A stretch of DNA of 13,371 nucleotides from an uncultured Actinomycetes bacterium (GTDB lineage: Bacteria; Actinomycetota; Actinomycetes; Nanopelagicales; Nanopelagicaceae), in contig CAIXVA010000194.1 of NCBI GenBank assembly GCA_903922745.1, forward strand, positions 1 through 13,371. Reading direction: 5' to 3'. The position numbers were made by a program, and so were the translations under genes. Each line of letters opens with the position of its first letter. The stretch's first letter is position 1. This document shows positions 1 through 7,045 of this stretch, piece after piece. Under the pieces are notes generated by a model. It did no database searches. It was not told where the DNA came from and was given only the letters and a program-made list of their open reading frames with translations.

Positions 1-223
1 CCTTATCTGGATCCATACCTGCGCCAAGTCCGCGAGTTGTCTTTCGACCAATATCTAATTTCACATCTGCATCACTCATTAACAAGTGTTGTGCATCTGT
101 ATTAATTGCAATGAACTCGACGCCTTTTAATCCAACATCGATCATGCGATTAATTGCGTTAACTCCACCGCCACCAATGCCGACAACTTTGATGACCGCT
201 AAATAATTCTGTGGTGAAGCCAC
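1..223 (-). CDS. ftsZ: Cell division protein FtsZ, N-terminal part (runs off the left edge)
   Basis: FtsZ is the tubulin-like GTPase that polymerises into the cytoplasmic Z ring and recruits the divisome. The visible 74 codons begin with GTG at 221-223 and read [20 protein letters not shown] and onward. Recognisable parts are the first beta strand (residues 8-14), the glycine-rich nucleotide-binding loop [13 protein letters not shown] (15-27), and the INTDAQ segment (40-45), followed by [14 protein letters not shown] (59-72). All match the start of the FtsZ GTPase domain, with a short N-terminal tail before it. The start is fixed by an AGGAGG sequence seven bases upstream. It lies 137 bases downstream of ftsQ, the largest gap to an upstream neighbour apart from the rsmH leader, so it may be expressed partly from its own promoter. 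The GTP-hydrolysing T7 loop and C-terminal tail lie outside the window. Confidence 0.97.
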   Translation of the reverse strand, partial: MASPQNYLAVIKVVGIGGGGVNAINRMIDVGLKGVEFIAINTDAQHLLMSDADVKLDIGRKTTRGLGAGMDPDK

Positions 224-230
224 GGTATTT

Positions 231-236
231 CCTCCT
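231..236 (-). promoter_or_regulatory. Strong Shine-Dalgarno site of ftsZ
   Basis: The minus strand reads AGGAGG, then seven bases, then GTG (221-223). This is a full match to the anti-Shine-Dalgarno core with near-ideal spacing. It settles the GTG start of ftsZ and is the best ribosome binding site in the window. Confidence 0.85.
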
Positions 237-246
237 TATGAACCAT

Positions 247-265
247 AAACCTCAACTTGAGGCTT
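247..265 (-). promoter_or_regulatory. Small hairpin or palindrome in the ftsZ leader
   Basis: The 13-base core CCTCAAGTTGAGG (250-262) is a perfect inverted repeat about one central base. In RNA, flanking A-U and G-U pairs extend it to a seven-pair stem (AAGCCUC with GAGGUUU) around a five-base loop. It ends about ten bases upstream of the ftsZ Shine-Dalgarno site. It has no following U-run, so it does not look like an intrinsic terminator. It could be a protein operator or a structure tuning translation; the role is inference. Confidence 0.45.
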
Positions 266-312
266 ACAATTCAGCGCTTTTCGATAAGGCGAACCTAAAG
301 CGCATACGGGTG

Positions 313-340
313 ATTATCAAATACCGACATGAAGTGTTTA
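313..340 (-). promoter_or_regulatory. Candidate promoter for ftsZ in the ftsQ-ftsZ gap
   Basis: On the minus strand a TAAACA (335-340, four of six matches to TTGACA) is followed after 16 bases by GATAAT (313-318, five of six matches to TATAAT). Transcription would start near position 305, giving a leader of about 80 bases that includes the palindrome at 247-265. Many actinobacteria have a dedicated ftsZ promoter in or near ftsQ, which makes this plausible. The match is moderate, the region is AT-rich, and no start-site data are available. Confidence 0.35.
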
Positions 341-360
341 CCGTGTCGTAATTTTAATAA

Positions 361-999
361 TTATTTAACGATTGGTGCATGTGGTGCAGAAACATCGATT
401 CTTTTTATTGTTGCATTTTCTGGCAATGCAATAAGTGCTTTATAGGCCTTTAATTTCAATTCATTATCGCCATCATTGCCCCACCGGATTTCAAGATTCT
501 TCCCGGCATTATCGACTTCTAAGACAAGAGCTCCGGAGCTGCGGACTTTTACAACTGTCAATGTTGACTTTAGATCTGTTGGAAGTAAGGTGAAAAAGGT
601 GACCGCCTTGATAGCCGCGGTTAAATCAACTGCCTGAATCTCGACCAATGGCGAAGAAGCCGGGCCACGAAGCACAAAGCTCTTTCCAGTCGAATCTATG
701 ACTGTGTTGTTGTAAATCGCTATCGGCGTTCGTTCTATTAAATCAATTGTGACTTTACCGTTGATCCAGTTTCTAGAAACTTTTGCACTGGCTACCCAAT
801 CAAGATTTTCAAACCGTGCTGCAACAGCGCGAGGCTCAACGCGAGCCAACTTTTGTCCAGTGACGATTCCTGTACTTATCTGAGTCTTTGAGCCAATGAT
901 ATGTACTGAGCTAACCGTAAAAAGAGTGGACCAGCCAAGAATGTATGTTGCAACCGCAAGTACAACTGCAGAGATTAGAAGTGCGAGCCGACGATTCAT
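361..999 (-). CDS. ftsQ: Cell division protein FtsQ
   Basis: FtsQ (DivIB family) is a bitopic membrane protein of the divisome that links FtsL and FtsB-like partners to the septal synthase. The 212-residue protein has only four residues (MNRR) before a membrane segment at about 5-23. A POTRA-type domain follows at about 28-96, from FTVSSVHIIG through LDWVASAKVSRNW to the strand ending IERTPIAIY. A beta-rich C-terminal domain ends in IDVSAPHAPIVK, resembling actinobacterial FtsQ tails. The cytoplasmic tail is very short and the whole protein is shorter than the 250-310 residues common in the family. The ATG is two bases after the murC stop, with no clear ribosome binding site, so translation is probably coupled to murC. 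It lies between murC and ftsZ, as in other actinobacteria. Confidence 0.93.
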   Translation of the reverse strand: MNRRLALLISAVVLAVATYILGWSTLFTVSSVHIIGSKTQISTGIVTGQKLARVEPRAVAARFENLDWVASAKVSRNWINGKVTIDLIERTPIAIYNNTVIDSTGKSFVLRGPASSPLVEIQAVDLTAAIKAVTFFTLLPTDLKSTLTVVKVRSSGALVLEVDNAGKNLEIRWGNDGDNELKLKAYKALIALPENATIKRIDVSAPHAPIVK

Positions 1000-1001
1000 A
1001 G

Positions 1002-2387
1002 TTATGCAAAACGACGATTCAGACCATCGACGATGATTGGAGCAAGCGAACTCACATCACCTGCACCTAGCGTCATGATCACATCTCCAGGTTCGGCCAT
1101 CTCAATGACTGAATCTGTAACTTCAACAAAGTTAGGGATGTACTCACCCTTCTTCATTTTGCTCGTGATCAACTTTGATGTGACGCCTTCTATCGGCTTT
1201 TCACTTGCTGCATAGACTTCTAGGATGATTGCGCGATCTGCTGCATCAAGCACTGAAGCAAATTCCGCGGCAAAGGCTTTAGTTCGTGAATATCGGTGTG
1301 GTTGGAAAATTACGATCAAACGACCGTCTGCTGCATATCTTCGCGCCGCTTCTAAGGTGACTTGAATTTCTGTTGGATGATGGCCGTAATCATCTATGAC
1401 GCGGACTCCATGTACCGTTCCTTTAACTTCAAAGCGACGCCCGGTACCCCGAAATGTGCCCAGACCAGTGAGTAATTCAGGTGCACCGAAGCCAAGCTTT
1501 AATCCAGTTGCAAGCACGCCGGCCGCATTTAATAAATTGTGATGCCCCGGAACTTGAAGTTCGATGTGACCAACGCTCTTTCCATTCCACACTGCACGAG
1601 CAGAAGAGCCCATTGTCATTAATTCAATCTGGTCAATATGAAGATCGGCGCCTTCAGATACTCCGTATGAAATCAAAGGCACGTTCTTTGTTGTGCCAGC
1701 TAACGCCACTGCACCTGCATCATCGGCGCAATAGGTAAGGAAACCTTCAGACTTGATGGTTGCGGCAAAATCTCTAAAGGCTTGGGCGACAGATTCTGGA
1801 GTTGGAAAAAAATCCACATGATCATGTTCGACATTTGTAACGATGGCGGCAAAGGGGTGGTATTCGATAAATGAACCATCTGACTCATCTGCCTCTGCCA
1901 CAAAGATTTCACCAGTACCGCGGTGGGCGTTGGATCCAGAAGCGGTAATTGTTCCACCAATTGCAAAAGAAGGATCAGCAGCACAAGCCTGAAGGGCAAC
2001 TGCAAGCATTGACGATGTTGTTGTCTTTCCGTGTGTTCCCGCAACTGCAACACTTTTTGATTCAGACATCAAAATTGCAAGTGCTGCGGCGCGAGTGACA
2101 ATGGGAATTGCTAACTCAGCAGCACGGGCTCGCTCAGGGTTGCTTGCAGAAATCGCAGTTGAATACACAACAAGGTCCGCACCATCAACATGCGCAGCAT
2201 TGTGTGAAGTAGCAACTGTTGCCCCTAAAGCAGATAGGGCGATAACAACTGAGGAATCTTTTGCATCTGAACCACTTACCGTGATTCCGTGCGACAAGGC
2301 GATGCGGGCTAAACCGCTCATGCCTGCTCCACCGATACCTATGAAATGGATCCGTTTGCCTTTTAATGAAGCCAATGTTTGGTTCAT
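1002..2387 (-). CDS. murC: UDP-N-acetylmuramate--L-alanine ligase MurC
   Basis: MurC is the cytoplasmic ATP-dependent ligase that adds L-alanine, the first stem-peptide residue, to UDP-MurNAc. The 461-residue length is normal. The N-terminal UDP-binding Rossmann domain shows FIGIGGAGMSG (15-25). The central ATPase domain has the P-loop GTHGKTTT (117-124), DESDGSF (167-173) and NVEHDHVDFF (185-194). The C-terminal domain carries DDYGHHPTEI (332-341), FQPHRYSRT (361-369) and TLGAGDV (439-445), all typical of MurC rather than MurD, E or F. Its ATG overlaps the murG stop by four bases (ATGA) and there is no obvious Shine-Dalgarno sequence, so translation is likely coupled to murG. No key residue appears missing. 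Confidence 0.97.
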   Translation of the reverse strand: MNQTLASLKGKRIHFIGIGGAGMSGLARIALSHGITVSGSDAKDSSVVIALSALGATVATSHNAAHVDGADLVVYSTAISASNPERARAAELAIPIVTRAAALAILMSESKSVAVAGTHGKTTTSSMLAVALQACAADPSFAIGGTITASGSNAHRGTGEIFVAEADESDGSFIEYHPFAAIVTNVEHDHVDFFPTPESVAQAFRDFAATIKSEGFLTYCADDAGAVALAGTTKNVPLISYGVSEGADLHIDQIELMTMGSSARAVWNGKSVGHIELQVPGHHNLLNAAGVLATGLKLGFGAPELLTGLGTFRGTGRRFEVKGTVHGVRVIDDYGHHPTEIQVTLEAARRYAADGRLIVIFQPHRYSRTKAFAAEFASVLDAADRAIILEVYAASEKPIEGVTSKLITSKMKKGEYIPNFVEVTDSVIEMAEPGDVIMTLGAGDVSSLAPIIVDGLNRRFA

Positions 2388-3460
2388 GAGTTCATCGCAA
2401 ACTCTGTCAGTGCAACAATTTTTTCGGCCGCATGTAAATCTGCGTCATTTCCTGAAATAGGTGCAAGAGTGGACTTTGCCAGAAGTCCAGCAATATGTGC
2501 TTTTAAGAAATCAGCGGTGAATTCCTTTTGGTGTATTACCTCTGCCCGATTTTCTGCGACAAGGGATGCGGCATTAACGAACTGTTCACCATTACCGATT
2601 GGCAGAGGCACGAAAAGAGCGTAGCGACCAAGTGCTCTAAATTCGCTGCAGGTAACAGCGCCGCTACGACCGATAATCAAATCAGCGGCCAAATACGCAT
2701 CTGCCATGGCGTCGACGTAGACAACGGGTTTATATCCCCCACTAGCCGGTGGCAACACATTGAGTTTTCCAACTGAGTGCAAAACCGACAAACCCTGTTG
2801 GTTAAACATATCGACCGACGATTGGATCACCTTATTGATCGCTACTGAACCTTGTGATCCGCCCATAATAAATATCAGTGGCGCATCAGCTGCAAAACCG
2901 AGTCGAATCTTTGCGGCACGACGTGCAGTGACCCAATCTGATTGTGAAGCATTGAAGGCTTGAGCAACATCTGAACGCAAAGGCAGGCCAGCCAAAAGTG
3001 CACTTTCAAACTTTCCAGAATCGACAGGGTGTGCAACAGCTAAGTGCTCCGAAAATGCAGCACCTAGCCGATTTGCCCAACCAGGCTTTGCATTTGCCTC
3101 GTGAATAACAATGGGAACTCCAGATATCTGGGCGGCGATGTATGCCGGCGCACTTACATATCCCCCGAAACCAATAACAACGTCTGCATCAGCAATTACT
3201 TTTTTAGATTCACGGACAGATGAGAGTAAATCAAATGGAATGTTTAGCCATGATGCAGATGGTTTACGGGAAATTCGAACTCGCGGGATCAAATGCAGTT
3301 CAAATTGTGCCGCCGGCACCAAAGTATTTTCTAGGCCACTTGACGTTCCAAGAAATATTAAGCGATCATCCGGATGAGTGGCCTGCCATTGGCGCGCAAC
3401 AGCTAATGCGGGTTCGACATGGCCAGCCGTACCGCCACCTGCCAGAACTACCGTAGCCAT
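2384..3460 (-). CDS. murG: Lipid II synthase MurG (GT28-type GlcNAc transferase)
   Basis: MurG transfers GlcNAc from UDP-GlcNAc to lipid I at the inner face of the membrane, forming lipid II. The protein has 358 residues, the usual size. The N-terminal domain begins with VVLAGGGTAGHVEPALAVA (4-22), which contains the conserved glycine-rich loop and the catalytic-region histidine. Further markers are GFGGYVSAPA (97-106), HEANAKPGWANRL (120-132), the second glycine-rich loop IMGGSQGS (198-205), and the UDP-GlcNAc contact region GRSGAVTCSE (264-273) to PLPIGNGEQFVNA (285-297). The ATG lies inside the end of ftsW, overlapping by 13 bases, and the stop overlaps the murC start. It is between ftsW and murC, the standard actinobacterial position. 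Confidence 0.97.
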   Translation of the reverse strand: MATVVLAGGGTAGHVEPALAVARQWQATHPDDRLIFLGTSSGLENTLVPAAQFELHLIPRVRISRKPSASWLNIPFDLLSSVRESKKVIADADVVIGFGGYVSAPAYIAAQISGVPIVIHEANAKPGWANRLGAAFSEHLAVAHPVDSGKFESALLAGLPLRSDVAQAFNASQSDWVTARRAAKIRLGFAADAPLIFIMGGSQGSVAINKVIQSSVDMFNQQGLSVLHSVGKLNVLPPASGGYKPVVYVDAMADAYLAADLIIGRSGAVTCSEFRALGRYALFVPLPIGNGEQFVNAASLVAENRAEVIHQKEFTADFLKAHIAGLLAKSTLAPISGNDADLHAAEKIVALTEFAMNS

Positions 3461-4614
3461 TTAATACCTGTCTCTTGTAATTCTTTATAGATTACTGGGT
3501 CTCTACGAGCAGCGCCCAGCACAAAGCCGATTCCCATATAGGTGGCGATAAGAGCCGAACCTCCATAGGAAACTAAGGGCAAAGTCACACCCACAACTGG
3601 CAGCACACTGATGGCTGAGCCAATATTTAAAATAGTTTGTATTGCAATCCAGCAACCAAATCCAGATGCGACATAGCGAACCATTGGATCATGGGCACGT
3701 AGCGCTAACTTGAAAATAGAAAAAAGCAAAACACTAAGAAGTAACAAAGTTGCGATCGTTCCGAACAAACCAAGTTCTTCGCCAATAACTGCAAAAATAA
3801 AGTCTGTGTGGGCTTCAGCCAAATTGCCCCACTTTTGACGGCTGGCACCTAAGCCAACACCAAATAGCCCACCACTAGCTAGACCTAGCAAGCTGTGTGC
3901 AGGTTGCCATCCGTACAACTTGTATTGATCTTCAGCAAAGGGATTGAGAAAAACCATAAATCGTTGAACACGATATGGCGAGGTCAGAATCGCTGCGGTT
4001 AAACCAACAAGGCCAAGACTTAATCCAACTCCGAAAATGCCAAGACGTAATCCAGAAACCCATAGCAATCCAGCCAAAATACAAGCAAAGACTGACGCAG
4101 TACCTAGATCACTACCGAGCATGACTAAAAGAATGCACAGTGCGAATGCTGGCGCAATTTGCTTGAGCACTTCTGTGTGATCAACTCCAGATCGTTCTTG
4201 CTTTGCCAGCATAAAACCCGCCCATAAAACCATGAGGAACTTGGCAATTTCGCTGGGCTGAACATCTACAAATCCCAAACTAATCCAGTTGTGGTTTCCG
4301 TTTACGCTCTTTCCGATTACTTGCACGATCATCAACAGGAAAATTGAAATGATGAACCCGAAGCGCGCGATCAACTTCCATCTGGCTAAAGAAAAACGCG
4401 AGAAAACCCATGCCATTGGTATGGACATCGCCAAGAAAATGAATTGACGCAAAACAATTGCATAGGATGAGCCCTTTGTCTCTAGCGAGTGAATCGATGA
4501 GGCAGAAAAAACCATAATCAAGCCAAGAATGCTCAATCCCAGCGTGCTGCCAAGCAGCATGTAAAAAAGATTGACTGGTTTTGTGAAAATCGTTTCGCGT
4601 TGTTGATTACTCAT
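3448..4614 (-). CDS. ftsW: Septal peptidoglycan polymerase FtsW (SEDS family)
   Basis: FtsW is the SEDS glycosyltransferase that polymerises lipid II at the septum, working with the class B PBP FtsI. The chosen start gives 388 residues with about ten hydrophobic segments. Family markers are NHNWISLGFVDVQPSEIAKF (107-126), RFMVFLNPFAEDQYKLYGWQ (218-237), the extracellular loop with the putative catalytic aspartate D271 in EAHTDFIFAVIGEELG (267-282), and LPLVSYGGSA (345-354). The open frame extends to 4665, but the extra 17 residues lie inside murD. The ATG at 4612-4614 has an AAGG nine bases upstream and forms an ATGAGTAA overlap with the murD stop, so it is preferred. FtsW rather than RodA is called from the dcw context and proximity to ftsI and ftsQ. 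Confidence 0.95.
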   Translation of the reverse strand: MSNQQRETIFTKPVNLFYMLLGSTLGLSILGLIMVFSASSIHSLETKGSSYAIVLRQFIFLAMSIPMAWVFSRFSLARWKLIARFGFIISIFLLMIVQVIGKSVNGNHNWISLGFVDVQPSEIAKFLMVLWAGFMLAKQERSGVDHTEVLKQIAPAFALCILLVMLGSDLGTASVFACILAGLLWVSGLRLGIFGVGLSLGLVGLTAAILTSPYRVQRFMVFLNPFAEDQYKLYGWQPAHSLLGLASGGLFGVGLGASRQKWGNLAEAHTDFIFAVIGEELGLFGTIATLLLLSVLLFSIFKLALRAHDPMVRYVASGFGCWIAIQTILNIGSAISVLPVVGVTLPLVSYGGSALIATYMGIGFVLGAARRDPVIYKELQETGIKWLR

Positions 4615-5983
4615 GTGCGACAACCTTGCGAACCGCAGCAGCAAAGCGATCTCCACGATCTGCATATGAAATGAATTGATCCATCGAAGCGCAGGCCGGT
4701 GCCATTAATACCGTGTCCCCTGCTGTTACTAACGCCGCAGCGTGTGTAACCACGGCCTCCATCAAAGAGTTTGAAGCTCCACCACGTGAATAATCAGCAG
4801 GTGCATCAATAAGGATCCGAGGAACATCAGGTGCGTGCTCACGTAAAGCATTTTCGATTAATTGGCGATCAGCACCGATAAGAATTACCGCCTTAATACG
4901 GCCCTTACAACGCTGAACTAGTGAATTCATGTCAGCACCTTTTGCCAATCCCCCAGCAATCCACACAACAGATAAGTGAGACATCAACGATGCTGATGCA
5001 GCATGTGGATTAGTTGCCTTTGAGTCATCGACCCAAGAAATCGAATCACTTTCAAACACTGTCTCTATGCGGTGTCGTCCTGGCTTAAACGCTTGCAACG
5101 CTTTTTGGATGTGTTCGTGGGAAACATCAACTGAGCGGGCTAATGCGGCGGCAGCTAAGGCGTTAGAAACATTGTGTGGCACCGTTGGTGTGATGTCTTT
5201 GAGCTCGCAAATCATCGCTGCTTCAAGTGGATCGGCCACAAATGCTCGGTCAACTAATAACTCTTCTACCACGCCGATTTCACCAGGTGCTGGAGTATCC
5301 AGTGAGAAAAACACCTTTCGCTCCGTAAATCGATTGGCGCGTTGGACAACTGCGCCATCATCAGCGTTTAGAACTGCTATTTCTGCACGATCTAAGATAG
5401 AAAACTTTGCATCGGCGTAAGCATCAAAAGTGCCGTGCCAATCAAGATGGTCATCTGCAATGTTAAGAATTGCGGCAGAAACAAATTGTGCCTGCTTGGC
5501 CCAATGTAGCTGGAAGCTTGAAAGTTCTAGAATCAAATAATCATAAGCATCTGAGCGATCAACCGCTTCGATGACCGTGTCGCCCACATTGCCACAGGCA
5601 ACAGCTTTTAACCCAGCTGTCTGCAAAATTTTCGCAACCATTTCTACTGTGGTTGTTTTTCCATTTGTACCAGTTAAAGCTAGCCACTTTTGACCTGGAG
5701 CAACTTCAGAACGAATCTGCCACGCAAGATCAATCTCATTAAGGATTTGTAATGTGCTTGCTAGCGCTTTTACCACCAGTGGGTGATCTTGCTTCCAGCC
5801 CGGAGATATCACCACTGCATCAAAATTTGATAAATCAACGCTTTCTGGTTTAACAGCATCAGGTGCGGTGTCATCGGCGATAACCACAAGACCGCCACGA
5901 CTTTGTAATGAACGAGCAACCGCAGAGCCTGTAACGCCAGCTCCTAAAATTAGGAAACGTTGCTGGGCGAAGTTAATTGACAT
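4607..5983 (-). CDS. murD: UDP-N-acetylmuramoylalanine--D-glutamate ligase MurD
   Basis: MurD adds D-glutamate to UDP-MurNAc-L-Ala in the cytoplasm, using ATP. The 458-residue protein opens with the dinucleotide-like fold FLILGAGVTGSAVA (10-23). The ATPase domain has LTGTNGKTTTVEM (103-115), LELSSFQL (152-159), NIADDHLDWHG (174-184) and K193 in YADAKFSILD, the position of the carbamylated lysine of Mur ligases. The C-terminal domain has GRHRIE (302-307), DDSKATNPHA (319-328), AGGLAKGAD (343-351) and APACASMDQF to RGDRF (428-447), which are MurD-specific. It starts with ATG three bases after the mraY stop and overlaps ftsW by eight bases. Confidence 0.97.
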   Translation of the reverse strand: MSINFAQQRFLILGAGVTGSAVARSLQSRGGLVVIADDTAPDAVKPESVDLSNFDAVVISPGWKQDHPLVVKALASTLQILNEIDLAWQIRSEVAPGQKWLALTGTNGKTTTVEMVAKILQTAGLKAVACGNVGDTVIEAVDRSDAYDYLILELSSFQLHWAKQAQFVSAAILNIADDHLDWHGTFDAYADAKFSILDRAEIAVLNADDGAVVQRANRFTERKVFFSLDTPAPGEIGVVEELLVDRAFVADPLEAAMICELKDITPTVPHNVSNALAAAALARSVDVSHEHIQKALQAFKPGRHRIETVFESDSISWVDDSKATNPHAASASLMSHLSVVWIAGGLAKGADMNSLVQRCKGRIKAVILIGADRQLIENALREHAPDVPRILIDAPADYSRGGASNSLMEAVVTHAAALVTAGDTVLMAPACASMDQFISYADRGDRFAAAVRKVVAHE

Positions 5984-5986
5984 GTG

Positions 5987-7045
5987 TTATTTGGCTACCC
6001 ACTGCGCATAAAACAGACCAAGTCCAGCTGCCACAGACAAGCCAGCAATTATCCAGAACCGAATAACAATTGTGATTTGTTCCCAACCAACTAGTTCGAA
6101 GTGATGATGAAGCGGCGCCATCTTAAATACACGCTTTCCGCCACTGATCTTGAAGTAAACGGTTTGAATTAGCACAGACATTGTGATGATTACAAAAAGT
6201 CCACCAAGCGGAATAAGCAGCAGTTCCACACGTAAAGTCGCAGCGAGTCCTGCAATCGCACCGCCTAACGCCAGTGAGCCCGTATCTCCCATAAAGATCT
6301 TGGCTGGTGCTGTGTTCCACCAAAGAAATCCCGTGCAGCCACCGGCAAATGCGGCGGCAAGAACTGCTAAGTCCAAAGGATCGCGCACCGCATAACATCC
6401 TGCAGCCGCGTTGAGCGCGCAGCTTTGTCCAAACTCCCACACGCCGATTAAAACAAAAGCCAAGAAAGTCATGATTGATGCACCTGTTGCTAAGCCATCT
6501 AGCCCATCGGTTAAGTTAACGCCATTACTTGCTGACATCACCATTAAAACTATCCAAACAATTACTAAACCCGAACCTAAGTAAATTGAAGTTTCGCGAA
6601 CTCCTGATAAGTATTGAGAAATCGGAGTCAATGAATCAGGATCAACAAATTGCAACCCCAAATAACCGAAAATTGCTGCAAAGATAGCTTGGCCAATTAA
6701 CTTGAAACGACCAGGTAATCCTCGAGAATTCTGACGAGATACTTTGAGCCAGTCATCTAAGAACCCAATAAAGCCTAGACAAACGACTAATCCCATTACC
6801 AATACAGCGGAAACTGTGATGGAGTTTCCTGATACCAAGTGAGCGGTTAAATATCCAAGTACGGCTGCAAGAATAAAAATGATTCCACCCATAGTTGGGG
6901 TGCCGCGCTTGATGTGGTGACTACTAGGACCGTCATCACGAATTATTTGTCCGTATCCTCTACCCGCAAGAACGCGAATCAAGACACGGGTACCAAAGAG
7001 TGAGAATACAAGTGCGAAAGCACCAGCAATAAGGATCTGTCTCAA
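5987..7045 (-). CDS. mraY: Phospho-N-acetylmuramoyl-pentapeptide transferase MraY
   Basis: MraY is the integral membrane enzyme that joins phospho-MurNAc-pentapeptide to undecaprenyl phosphate, producing lipid I. The 352 residues form about ten membrane helices. Conserved signatures are RGTPTMGG (47-54), the aspartate pair in LDDWLKV (96-102), NGVNLTDGLDGLATG (174-188), FMGDTGSLALGG (251-262) and APLHHHFE (310-317). The start is a TTG at 7043-7045. It lies inside the end of murF (TTGA overlap of four bases) and has GGAG seven bases upstream. In this frame a TGA stop lies one codon further upstream (TGA AAG TTG), so no upstream start exists, and the next methionine (residue 52) would remove the first helix. 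The start is therefore unusual but well constrained. Confidence 0.97.
   Translation of the reverse strand: MRQILIAGAFALVFSLFGTRVLIRVLAGRGYGQIIRDDGPSSHHIKRGTPTMGGIIFILAAVLGYLTAHLVSGNSITVSAVLVMGLVVCLGFIGFLDDWLKVSRQNSRGLPGRFKLIGQAIFAAIFGYLGLQFVDPDSLTPISQYLSGVRETSIYLGSGLVIVWIVLMVMSASNGVNLTDGLDGLATGASIMTFLAFVLIGVWEFGQSCALNAAAGCYAVRDPLDLAVLAAAFAGGCTGFLWWNTAPAKIFMGDTGSLALGGAIAGLAATLRVELLLIPLGGLFVIITMSVLIQTVYFKISGGKRVFKMAPLHHHFELVGWEQITIVIRFWIIAGLSVAAGLGLFYAQWVAK

Larger units (their letters stand above)
224..360. other. Non-coding ftsQ-ftsZ gap
   Basis: These 137 bases between the ftsQ stop and the ftsZ start hold no convincing reading frame. They contain the ftsZ ribosome binding site, a 13-base palindrome, and a candidate promoter. 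A short inverted repeat CGACA/TGTCG (325-329 with 344-348) flanks the candidate -35 element. I see no stem followed by a T-run after ftsQ, so read-through from the upstream operon into ftsZ is likely. Confidence 0.7.

Noticed and set aside
1700..2053. Open frame of 117 codons on the minus strand
   Set aside because: It lies wholly inside murC in another frame, is rich in Leu/Gln repeats typical of a shifted frame, and murC is intact across it.
4615..4665. Longer ftsW start 17 codons upstream
   Set aside because: The extension lies inside murD, and the ATG at 4614 has a Shine-Dalgarno-like AAGG and a typical stop-start overlap.
5067..5420. Open frame of 117 codons on the plus strand
   Set aside because: It is antisense to murD with shadow-like composition (Ala, Ser, Arg) and no supporting context.
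6123..6440. Open frame of 105 codons on the minus strand
   Set aside because: It is a shifted-frame shadow of mraY, whose conserved motifs occupy the same bases.
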